Source: Emticicia oligotrophica DSM 17448
GTDB taxonomy: Bacteria > Bacteroidota > Bacteroidia > Cytophagales > Spirosomataceae
Assembly (NCBI RefSeq): GCF_000263195.1
Contig: NC_018748.1
Span: forward strand, 4,216,001 to 4,280,000
DNA length: 64,000 nt
Reading direction: 5' to 3'
Position numbers and translations under genes: made by a program. Shown in pieces: positions 9,414-17,328 of the stretch. Below the pieces are notes generated by a model. The model saw nothing but the letters and a program-made list of their open reading frames with translations. It made no database searches and had not been told where the DNA came from. Each line of letters starts with the position of its first letter. Within the stretch, counting starts at the first letter, position 1.

Positions 9414-10878
9414 TTTTTGCCTGTTTTGAAAATGGATAACTTAATCCACAGATTTTTTTTGCCTTAAACATCAAAGCCCAACCCACATATAGTAAAATTC
9501 CTGTTGGCATTTGTCCTAAAATACCATTTCCATAACTCGCTACATAAATCCCTAAAGTTCCAGCATGAATTGCAAGGAATTGTTGCCGTAAATTTTTGTC
9601 AGGAAGGTTCCAAAGAATGATACCGCCTTGAATGGCAATATAAAACAAGATAATTAGGTGAACAGTTAGCCCAACTGCTCCTTCCTCGGCCCAAATTCTA
9701 ACGAACCAACTATCGGTAGGAGTCTGTGCAAGAAAACTATTTGGACTAAACCTTAATCCCCAGCTTCCTGCAGAGCCCACCCCTCCACCAAAAGGTCTTG
9801 AAGCTAAATAATTTGCTAGCTTTTTCTGATTTTCAAGTCTTACTAATAAAGAAGCATCGTTAGGGTCTAGGGCAGTTCGCATTCGATTGATAGCATAAAC
9901 GTTTTGTCCAATAAAAGTAAATTTTAATATATAAAACACAATACCACCAATCAATACACCTCCACCAAAAACTCTAAAGTTTTTACTCATGAAAAAATAT
10001 GTCATAAAACCAATAGCAGGTACTGCCATCGCACCTCGGGTTCCAGAAATAAACATGCCAATTAATGAAAGGAATGCAGCTGTAAAGTAAAATATTTTTC
10101 GTTTTAAGCTAAGTCCACTTTGTAATGCCAAAATGGTAGCCACAACTAAAGTATGTGCTTGTGAAGCACCAAACTGGCCTGCATCCGAATAAAATGAAAA
10201 TACTCTCAATTTACCGAAAAGTATGTGTTGTTTAGCTGCACCTGCATCAAGCCAAGCTTGTTCAAAAGAGTCAACACCTATTATATTTTGTTTTAGTCCA
10301 TTAATTGAGCCAATTATTGAAATTATCAACCAAAGGTTAAGATAAAGGTCTAAATCTTTCCTTTCTTTGAGTAACACAAATGTCAAAGGTACTGCTAAAA
10401 ACATGTAAAGCGAGACCCCTCTCATGGCATAAAACCATGCTTCAAAACTTCGTGCTTCTGGATTAAAAATTTCTAATACATTATAGCCCATCCAGATAAT
10501 TGATACTATGGTAAGTCCACTGCTGGCTTCCGACCAATCAATTTTCTGTTTTTTTACCAAAAGAGCAATAAATGTTAAAAATAAAATTCCATCAATGGCA
10601 AGACCAACGGGAGCATCGCTCACATAACGAGGAATTCCATTAACCATAAATCCCATGAATATGGTGCTGTAAATTCCTAATTTGGGGTAGGTGAAAAGTT
10701 GGTATAAAAAGAAAAAAAGGAAAGGCAAAGCCGCAAAAGCAATCCCAGCCGTAAATCCTGATTTTGAAATAATTAGTGAAAAGAAAATGCCAAATAAAAT
10801 TAACAAGCCAAGGTTTAAGGGTTTTTTGAGTTGCTCAGACCCTTTAGATGCTTGAAATGGCGATGATATTTTTTTCAT
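9403..10878 (-). CDS. O-antigen ligase/polymerase (Wzy/WaaL-like) membrane protein
   Basis: Polytopic inner-membrane protein of 491 residues with about a dozen hydrophobic segments. A large periplasmic loop before the last membrane helices carries the arginine- and glycine-rich segment (RLENQKKLANYLASRPFGGGVGSAG) typical of the Wzy_C/O-antigen ligase superfamily. It would polymerise or ligate undecaprenyl-linked glycan units exported by the flippase encoded just upstream, whose 3' end it overlaps by 35 bp. Last gene of the exopolysaccharide locus. Polymerase and ligase cannot be told apart from sequence alone. Confidence 0.8.
   Translation of the reverse strand: MKKISSPFQASKGSEQLKKPLNLGLLILFGIFFSLIISKSGFTAGIAFAALPFLFFFLYQLFTYPKLGIYSTIFMGFMVNGIPRYVSDAPVGLAIDGILFLTFIALLVKKQKIDWSEASSGLTIVSIIWMGYNVLEIFNPEARSFEAWFYAMRGVSLYMFLAVPLTFVLLKERKDLDLYLNLWLIISIIGSINGLKQNIIGVDSFEQAWLDAGAAKQHILFGKLRVFSFYSDAGQFGASQAHTLVVATILALQSGLSLKRKIFYFTAAFLSLIGMFISGTRGAMAVPAIGFMTYFFMSKNFRVFGGGVLIGGIVFYILKFTFIGQNVYAINRMRTALDPNDASLLVRLENQKKLANYLASRPFGGGVGSAGSWGLRFSPNSFLAQTPTDSWFVRIWAEEGAVGLTVHLIILFYIAIQGGIILWNLPDKNLRQQFLAIHAGTLGIYVASYGNGILGQMPTGILLYVGWALMFKAKKICGLSYPFSKQAKTIL
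9433..9460 (+). terminator. Candidate terminator of the nitroreductase gene, inside the opposite gene
   Basis: A short stem TGGAT / ATCCA with a 6-nt loop is followed by CAGATTTTTTTT. It lies about 20 bp after the nitroreductase stop, within the 3' coding end of the convergent wzy-like gene. The stem is weak. Confidence 0.4.
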
Positions 10879-12145
10879 TGAATTGTTGTTTCATGAAATA
10901 CACGCCAATAACAATGCCAAAAGTAATATTTAGCAGAGTTATTCCGATAACAGCCATTAATCCTAATTCAAAATGAAGAACTAAATAGTCACCAATGATA
11001 TTGATAAACAACATTACAAATACTTTTACTGTATTTATTTGTGGGAAATTGAGAGCATCAAGCGTAATGCCAAGATAACGGTCAGTTGGTAGTAATAATA
11101 CATACAACATAAATAATTTAAGTAAAACCGTTGCTTCTGCATACCCTTTACCCGCAAAAAGTACAATGGCTTCTTCAGCAAATAAGTATAATATTCCTAT
11201 TATCGGTAAAATTCCTAAAGTAAATAAACCCAGCTCTTTAATGAAGTTTTTTTTCAAATCAAGTATTTTTTGGTGTGCAACTAAGTTTGAAAATCTTGGG
11301 TAGGCCGACATTGCCCAGCTTCTCAAAGGAATTTCAAAAATCTCAACTAGTTTAAGTGGTATTTGATATAGAGCAACCATGCTTGAACCAGCAAAGTGAT
11401 TTATTAGCCAAATATCAACATTTTTTAGTAAACTAGAACCCACTTGTGAAAGTACAGTAAAGCGACTAAAATTGAGAAGTTCTTTATAAGAACTATCTGT
11501 TTTCTTTGGATTTGAAAATAAGGATTTAAAATTTACCCAAATGCCACGCTCAAAAATAACAGTATAAACTACAATAAATGCTCTTACTAACAAGTGTATG
11601 TTTACAACTAATTGCAAATCGAGGCTCTTCGAGAAAAATAATGCAGCTAAAAATGGAGCACTTTGTAAGAAGTTTATAAACCACAATTTAATGAATTGCT
11701 GACGAGAATGAAATATCATGGTCGCCATGTTGATGGGTAACATCAAGCAAATGACGACCGGATACTGAATAAACAACAACTCAGAAAATCTGATAAAAAA
11801 ATACGATTCAAATAATACTTTTACGCTGAAAATAACCAACAAAATAATTGCTGTTAACCAAAGGCTAATTTGCCATGCACCTAGAATAAATCTTCGTTCT
11901 TGTACTTTGTCATGGCACGATGCAACATATTTTACCAATGCTTGGTAAATAGAACCAGCACGGAGCATTTCAACAAATCCAAATACGCTCAAATACAATA
12001 CCCAAATACCAAAGTCTTCTTTTGAAAGCCCACGTGCCAATATACCGAATGTAAGGAAACCTAATCCTGCATTTAGAATATTGCCCATCATTAGGCTACT
12101 TCTTTCAATAAATGAGGTATCAAATTTGGCTAATAATTTTTTCAT
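10844..12145 (-). CDS. Polysaccharide flippase (Wzx-like, MOP superfamily)
   Basis: Inner-membrane protein of 433 residues with about 12 predicted helices and the N-terminal pattern of polysaccharide biosynthesis flippases (MGNILNAGLGFLTFGILARGLSKEDFGIWVLYLS). It would flip undecaprenyl-PP-linked repeat units to the periplasm for the polymerase encoded directly downstream, with which it overlaps by 35 bp. The upstream gap of 184 bp contains a terminator for the GT4 gene, so this pair may be a separate transcription unit or depend on read-through. I recognise no clear promoter in that gap. Confidence 0.87.
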   Translation of the reverse strand: MKKLLAKFDTSFIERSSLMMGNILNAGLGFLTFGILARGLSKEDFGIWVLYLSVFGFVEMLRAGSIYQALVKYVASCHDKVQERRFILGAWQISLWLTAIILLVIFSVKVLFESYFFIRFSELLFIQYPVVICLMLPINMATMIFHSRQQFIKLWFINFLQSAPFLAALFFSKSLDLQLVVNIHLLVRAFIVVYTVIFERGIWVNFKSLFSNPKKTDSSYKELLNFSRFTVLSQVGSSLLKNVDIWLINHFAGSSMVALYQIPLKLVEIFEIPLRSWAMSAYPRFSNLVAHQKILDLKKNFIKELGLFTLGILPIIGILYLFAEEAIVLFAGKGYAEATVLLKLFMLYVLLLPTDRYLGITLDALNFPQINTVKVFVMLFINIIGDYLVLHFELGLMAVIGITLLNITFGIVIGVYFMKQQFNEKNIIAISSI

Positions 12146-12283
12146 CGTAAAAGCATTTTTCTTTCTAAATGAAAGATAATAAGTATGAGTAGATTTATTC
12201 TAATTTTATTAATTATTATCTAACATATTCTGAAAAATACATATTAGACAGAAATTCTACTCACTATTTTGTAACCAAATATT

Positions 12284-12327
12284 AAAAATGTTGGTGTGAA
12301 ATTAATAATTTCGACCCCACCAATATT
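12284..12327 (-). terminator. Terminator after the GT4 gene
   Basis: On the minus strand, arms AATATTGGTG and CACCAACATT (one G-T pair) enclose a second inner stem GAAAT / ATTTC and are followed by a run of five T. It starts a few bases after the glycosyltransferase stop, splitting the exopolysaccharide locus into two units. Confidence 0.68.
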
Positions 12328-12329
12328 AT

Positions 12330-13508
12330 TTATTTTTCAGTTAATTCATCAATAATATGTGTTAATTCGACAGCTCTATTTTTCCATGAATTAAGTTGAG
12401 CAAATCCGATTCTTGCATCTACTAATAATTGATCTTTCTCAATAATAGCCATTTTTAGCATTTCTTCAAAACTTTTATTATCTGTGCTCTTATAAATGAG
12501 TCCTTCAAAGTCAGTTAAATCTGCAAAATCTGTACTTACAACGGGCATTCCGCTTGCTAAATATTCGTTGATTTTGAGTGGATAAATATTTTTTGTAAAT
12601 TCATTTTTCTTGAAAGGTATTAGTCCAATATCAATTTTTTTCATTTCTATACCCAACTCCTCTGGTTGCTTGGCCCCTGTAAATTCAACATTGGGTAGTA
12701 TGTTTAGACATGATTCTACAGTTTTATCCATGACTCGCCCAACAAATAAAAATTTGTATTCGGGCATATTTTTGATTAAGCTTTTAACAAGTTCGATATC
12801 AATCCTATCATCAATGGTACCTATGTAACCAATAATTGTTTTTGGCTTGTTTATATCTTTTTTATCACTAAAAATACCCACATCAACACCATTCTTTACT
12901 AGAAAAGTGTTTGTTTGAATCTTTTTTTTCTTTTCCAATAGTGCTTTAGATGAAACAACGACAGCGTCAACAATTTTCATGAATTCGAACTCTGTCCAGG
13001 CACCGTGTTTTTTACACCATTGAGCTTCACTTATTTCATCATAGCAATAATAGATAGTTAATTTTTCATTGAACTTTTTTTTCAAATTAAGTCCAAAGTT
13101 TGGCTGGAAAGCATTGATAAATATTGGATTTGTAAATTTTAATTTTTGGGTTACTTTTTTTATGCTTTTTTCAATAATCTTACTATTTAATTTTAGTAAG
13201 TACTTGTATATTACTTTGTTTGATATCCAGTTTATGGGTATGATTGGTGGCAAAGTTAGAACATTGATGCTGTTACCATTTTCTAAATTTATTATCCTCA
13301 ATCTATCTTCTTTACCTAAAATCCGATTTATCGGAGCAGTATTTTTGCCTAGAAAACCTCTTATGACATCAATCCATGTATATGTATATTCAACATAGAG
13401 TACATCATAGAAGTTAGTCATCTCTGAAAGCAATTGTACCGTCGATTTTAGATAATCGCCCTCCCATGAAGGTAAACCAAGGCAGATAATGTCAGCTTTT
13501 GAATCCAT
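12330..13508 (-). CDS. Family 4 (GT-B) glycosyltransferase
   Basis: GT-B glycosyltransferase of 392 residues. The C-terminal Rossmann half is clear: TIIGYIGTIDDRIDIEL, EYKFLFVGRV, NVEFTGAKQPEEL, then the donor-binding IDIGLIPFKKNEFTKNIYPLKINEYLASGMPVVST (its E-x7-E-like region). It probably adds one sugar to the lipid-linked repeat unit of the exopolysaccharide. The ATG lies 1 bp beyond the stop of the Wzz-like gene, so the two are surely co-transcribed. The sugar cannot be predicted. A hairpin terminator follows at once. Confidence 0.85.
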   Translation of the reverse strand: MDSKADIICLGLPSWEGDYLKSTVQLLSEMTNFYDVLYVEYTYTWIDVIRGFLGKNTAPINRILGKEDRLRIINLENGNSINVLTLPPIIPINWISNKVIYKYLLKLNSKIIEKSIKKVTQKLKFTNPIFINAFQPNFGLNLKKKFNEKLTIYYCYDEISEAQWCKKHGAWTEFEFMKIVDAVVVSSKALLEKKKKIQTNTFLVKNGVDVGIFSDKKDINKPKTIIGYIGTIDDRIDIELVKSLIKNMPEYKFLFVGRVMDKTVESCLNILPNVEFTGAKQPEELGIEMKKIDIGLIPFKKNEFTKNIYPLKINEYLASGMPVVSTDFADLTDFEGLIYKSTDNKSFEEMLKMAIIEKDQLLVDARIGFAQLNSWKNRAVELTHIIDELTEK

Positions 13509-13509
13509 T

Positions 13510-15738
13510 TTAGACTTTTTTCTTTAATAATTTATCAACAGCTAAAGAATCATTTCCAACTGCAATTGGTGATGGCTTTAATTCTTTACGCTTGAACTCA
13601 AGCCTCAACAATCGTTTAATCATAGTTTTTAATTTTGAATCTTTAGTTTGATTCTCTGCAACCAAGTTTTCAAGGGAATCAAAGGCAACCCCATTTACAA
13701 TCATTTCAACTGGAATATGATAGTTTTCTAAAATTTGAACTGCTTTTTTATCTGCTTTTTTCCATGAGCGATTTGCCGATACAACCAAAAGAGATAAATG
13801 GGCATTTTTTAAAATGTTTGTTGGAATATTTCCTGTTAAAAACGGAGGAATTTCTAACAAACAATAATCATAATCATTAGGGTCAATCCAAGAACTAATA
13901 AGGTCTTCAATGCCTTTAGCTTCACTGAGTGCTTTGGTTGCAGGATATTTTAATAATCCTTCTACATAAGATGTGCGAGTTTCACTACTTGGTTGAATTG
14001 AAAGCACTCTTGCACCAGATTTTTGTAAATGTTGAGTGATTAAATTAGCTACTTCCGATTTACCCTCATTAGGTTGTGTACTTGTAATTAGAATTAATGG
14101 TGTTGTTTCACTACCATGCAAGGCACTTATTTTCAATTTAAAATTTGTTACAATCTGTCCAATTAATGTTTCTTTAATTGCCTCAGAATGATTTTTTTGA
14201 TAGAAAACTGGTAATGCACCTGCTGCATTAAGTCCTGTGAATTCAATTCCTCTTTCAAGATTTTTTATTGTTCTATCGCTTAATTCTAAAATCAACAAAG
14301 TTGCTAGTACTCCAATCGCACCTACTAAGCCAGAAAGTATGATTAGCATCATTTTTTTACTTGGCATCTCTACAGTTATTGGCTCGTCAATGATGTCAAG
14401 ATTTGATGAAATTTCTATATTTTGTTTGCGTAAAAGTGCAGTATTCAAATCATGTAAAATTTGAATATAGGCTCTTTCTCTCACATCAATTTCACGCTCT
14501 AACCTTGATAAACCAGAGCCCAGAGGAGCAAATCTAGCATAGTCTTCTTTGATTTCACCTAATCTAATATTTAATGAGCCAACTCTTGCTTTATTCTTTT
14601 CGACTAAAATCATGTTTTCCAGCCATGAATCTAGTAAGTTTTTTATTTGAATACTTTCAGTAGAATGTGTACGAGCATATAAGTTCTTTACACCCTCCGT
14701 TAGCAAATTTTCATAACCTTTTACTTCTTCATTCAACTTTTGCACATTTTCACCATTTGGATCTAGGTTATTTCGAGCAATAATAGTTGTTAATTCTGAG
14801 ATTTTATTTTTTTGATTTAACAATTCTGAATTTTTAAAGAACGAATTTCTATCAATTTCTAGTTTTTCTTCTAACTTGGCAAGGGCTTGGTCAGCTGCTT
14901 TAAGCTCGCCTTCTAAACGATGATGTTCGTCAGTCAAATCTTCTTTTTTTCCCGCAATGGCTTTTGTTTGTTCGTAGTAATTTAGAATTTGACCGTTTTC
15001 TCTAAAGTTTTTCATTCTATCTTCAGCCTCGCTCAAATCTTTTTTAGCATTATCGAACTGTTCTTGGAAATACGCAACCACACTACCAGTTTCTGAGGCC
15101 TTTAATCCTTTATACCTTCTCATGAATACGTCAAGAGTTGTCTTAAGCGTATTTTCACATAAGCCTTTATCATTTAATGAATAAGTAATCTCAATCATAT
15201 CGCTGCTTCCTTTACGATTAGCTTTGATTTCACTTAAATTTTTTAAACTAAATGGCGTTTTCTCTTCATTAAAGAAGTGTTGTAATTCTTTTGACTGTCC
15301 CGATTCGTAGATTGCCATTAATTTCTGATAGGTAGCAGGGGCATTGTTAGGCACTACAACCATACTACGTATATTTGCTGGAATCCATTTTTTTAACTTT
15401 TCAAAAGTTTTTGGATTCACATGTGTACCATCTGCCTTATCAAGAATTAATATTTCTGAAAGAAGTCTAAAACTCACTTCCTTCATTGTCTCTCGTGAAC
15501 GTATGGTATTAATGATATTTTCAAATGAGTTATTTACAACGTCACGGTCTTTCCTTGACTCACCAGTACTTTCAATGTTAAAGCCCGTAGACAAACCAGT
15601 GTAAAGCATTGTTGAGCTACTATATTCTCTATCGGCATCTCTTGTAAAATAGTATGTGGCAGAAGCCATTACAAGAGGAATTAAGATTAATAGAAAAATA
15701 TTTTTTTTGATTAATCTAATAAATTCAATTAGATTCAT
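13510..15738 (-). CDS. Wzz/Wzc-like polysaccharide co-polymerase with degenerate tyrosine-kinase domain
   Basis: Chain-length/export protein of the PCP-2a type, 742 residues from the ATG at 15738; a GTG 18 codons upstream (15792) is possible but less typical than MNLIEFIRLIKKNIFLLI. Domains: first membrane helix about 13-32, Wzz domain, long periplasmic coiled coil (about 240-440), second membrane helix about 460, and a C-terminal P-loop kinase-like domain (about 535-742) with TSTQPNEGKS as Walker A. The Walker A' strand reads CLLEIPP, where BY-kinases have DxPP, and there is no C-terminal tyrosine cluster. It may therefore be a regulator without autokinase activity. Second gene of the locus, 87 bp after the TolC-like gene. 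Confidence 0.85.
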   Translation of the reverse strand: MNLIEFIRLIKKNIFLLILIPLVMASATYYFTRDADREYSSSTMLYTGLSTGFNIESTGESRKDRDVVNNSFENIINTIRSRETMKEVSFRLLSEILILDKADGTHVNPKTFEKLKKWIPANIRSMVVVPNNAPATYQKLMAIYESGQSKELQHFFNEEKTPFSLKNLSEIKANRKGSSDMIEITYSLNDKGLCENTLKTTLDVFMRRYKGLKASETGSVVAYFQEQFDNAKKDLSEAEDRMKNFRENGQILNYYEQTKAIAGKKEDLTDEHHRLEGELKAADQALAKLEEKLEIDRNSFFKNSELLNQKNKISELTTIIARNNLDPNGENVQKLNEEVKGYENLLTEGVKNLYARTHSTESIQIKNLLDSWLENMILVEKNKARVGSLNIRLGEIKEDYARFAPLGSGLSRLEREIDVRERAYIQILHDLNTALLRKQNIEISSNLDIIDEPITVEMPSKKMMLIILSGLVGAIGVLATLLILELSDRTIKNLERGIEFTGLNAAGALPVFYQKNHSEAIKETLIGQIVTNFKLKISALHGSETTPLILITSTQPNEGKSEVANLITQHLQKSGARVLSIQPSSETRTSYVEGLLKYPATKALSEAKGIEDLISSWIDPNDYDYCLLEIPPFLTGNIPTNILKNAHLSLLVVSANRSWKKADKKAVQILENYHIPVEMIVNGVAFDSLENLVAENQTKDSKLKTMIKRLLRLEFKRKELKPSPIAVGNDSLAVDKLLKKKV

Positions 15739-15825
15739 TTTATTTCTGTTGAGTTTTAAATGTTTTTGAAATCTTTCCTTCTCCAAAACCACTCATAAAT
15801 TATAAATAGAGTAGTGGAATAGGGG

Positions 15826-16569
15826 TTATTTCAAATCTTTCAAAGAAACCCCAAGCATAATTTCTAGTTGATAATATAGTTTTTCGTAGGTGGCATTTGC
15901 TTGTTCAAATTCTGCAAAAGCGTTTGACGATAATTCTATAATGCGAACTAGCTCTGAAATATGAAGTTGTCCTTGCTGAAACTCTTTTTCAGCCATTTCT
16001 TTTTGTAAAAAGAATGCGTATTTTTTATCAGCTTTGATACTCAATAATTTATAAGCAAGCTGTGCATCCTTATAAAGGTCTGTAATTCTAAACTTAACGT
16101 CTTGTACTAAATATTGCGAATGTTGTTCAGAAGCGGCCTGACGATATTGTGCTTGTCTGATGAGATCTTTGCGGGCAAGCATATCATACAAACTAATTCT
16201 AACCGTAAGTCCAACTCTAAACGCGTTTATTGTTTGGAAGCTTAAGGAATTAAATTCTGAACTTGATATATTATTGTTAAGATTGAGTATAGCACCGTTA
16301 TTTGAACGTTGGCCACCTAAATCCATAAATACTTTGTCCATCCAAAGTTTCTGAGCTACTTTAACACTATGACCATAATGTTCTGAAAGAGCATCTTGCT
16401 CCTTAATTAAGTGAGAGTTTTGTTCGGCGTAATCTAAAACTTTTTCAAGAGGAGGTAGTTCCTTTACCACGGGTACCACCGGTACTACGGGTTTGACCTC
16501 TTTCTTAGTTTGGGCTTCTGTATTTAGCCATGCCAAACTTAGAAAGATAAAAAATAATTTTTTTTTCAT
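15826..16569 (-). CDS. Half-length TolC-like outer-membrane export protein
   Basis: Secreted protein of 247 residues starting at the ATG at 16569, directly before the signal peptide MKKKLFFIFLSLAWLNTEA. The longer in-frame ORF to 16725 would bury this signal. The mature part is mostly long amphipathic helices (DALSEHYGHSVKVAQKL; RQAQYRQAASEQHSQYL; KRIxDLYKDAQLAYKLL-like pattern) with a central Ser/Asn-rich beta strand pair, as in one repeat of TolC. Full TolC proteins have two such repeats and 420-480 residues, so this would have to form a larger oligomer. First gene of the locus, where Wza would normally be, suggesting a role in glycan export. Confidence 0.72.
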   Translation of the reverse strand: MKKKLFFIFLSLAWLNTEAQTKKEVKPVVPVVPVVKELPPLEKVLDYAEQNSHLIKEQDALSEHYGHSVKVAQKLWMDKVFMDLGGQRSNNGAILNLNNNISSSEFNSLSFQTINAFRVGLTVRISLYDMLARKDLIRQAQYRQAASEQHSQYLVQDVKFRITDLYKDAQLAYKLLSIKADKKYAFFLQKEMAEKEFQQGQLHISELVRIIELSSNAFAEFEQANATYEKLYYQLEIMLGVSLKDLK

Positions 16570-16788
16570 TTTCTTGAGTTGTTTGTGTATAATTACAATC
16601 CAAATGTGTGCCAGTTCTTTCAAAAATGAAAAAATATTGATAATCAATTTATTAAGTTTTTTTATTACCCCTAAAAATTTCCAAATTTTGGAAAAAAAAT
16701 TATTTTTATGGAAAAATATATCCATTTAATAATTCTTGCATGGTTTTTGCTTATTTTAGTGAAATAGTTCTCGTTAAACCCAAAGCTG

Positions 16789-17328
16789 ATGAAAGGAATT
16801 GTATTTACAGAGTTTATTGAAATGGTCGAAGAAAAATTTAGCTATTCAATGATGGATGAAATTATTGAATCGCTCAATCTGCCTTCGAAAGGAATTTATA
16901 CTTCTGTTGGCACTTATGACCATTCAGAAATGGTGCAACTAGTAAGCAGTTTAAGTGTTCGTACCCAATTACCTGTTAGTACATTATTAAATGATTTTGG
17001 CAAACATTTACTACAATTATTTTCAAAGAAATACTCACATTTTTTTGTTGAAACAACCAATGCCTTTGATTTTTTTGAGAGGGTTGACCATTACATCCAT
17101 GTTTCGGTTCTAAGACTATATCCAGATGCAGAATTACCAAAGATTACCACAACTAGAATTTCAGAAAAACAATTAGAAATGCTTTATCATTCTGATCGTA
17201 AGATGTCTGATTTAGCATTCGGATTAATTGAAGCCACACTCCAATACTATAATGAAAGTGCTACAATAGAAAAGAGTAATGTTGATGAATCTGGTTCGTT
17301 GGTAAAATTTGTAATTAGTAAATCATGA
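16789..17328 (+). CDS. H-NOX haem nitric-oxide sensor
   Basis: Soluble haem-binding gas sensor of 179 residues, the normal H-NOX length. It begins with the family's MKGIVF and has the proximal haem ligand in IHVSVLRLYPDAELP (His104) and the propionate-binding YxSxR motif as YHSDR (Tyr133, Ser135, Arg137). The position five after the Arg, where O2-binding H-NOX proteins carry a distal Tyr, is Leu142, which suggests NO rather than O2 selectivity (inference). Its stop overlaps the start of the following hybrid kinase by 4 bp (ATGA), the standard arrangement in which H-NOX controls kinase autophosphorylation. The 219-bp region before it separates it from the divergent exopolysaccharide locus. Confidence 0.93.
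   Translation: MKGIVFTEFIEMVEEKFSYSMMDEIIESLNLPSKGIYTSVGTYDHSEMVQLVSSLSVRTQLPVSTLLNDFGKHLLQLFSKKYSHFFVETTNAFDFFERVDHYIHVSVLRLYPDAELPKITTTRISEKQLEMLYHSDRKMSDLAFGLIEATLQYYNESATIEKSNVDESGSLVKFVISKS

Noticed and set aside
15739-15792. GTG start for the Wzz-like gene
   Set aside because: The ATG at 15738 places the first membrane helix at the usual position for the family; the upstream 18 residues are highly charged and atypical.
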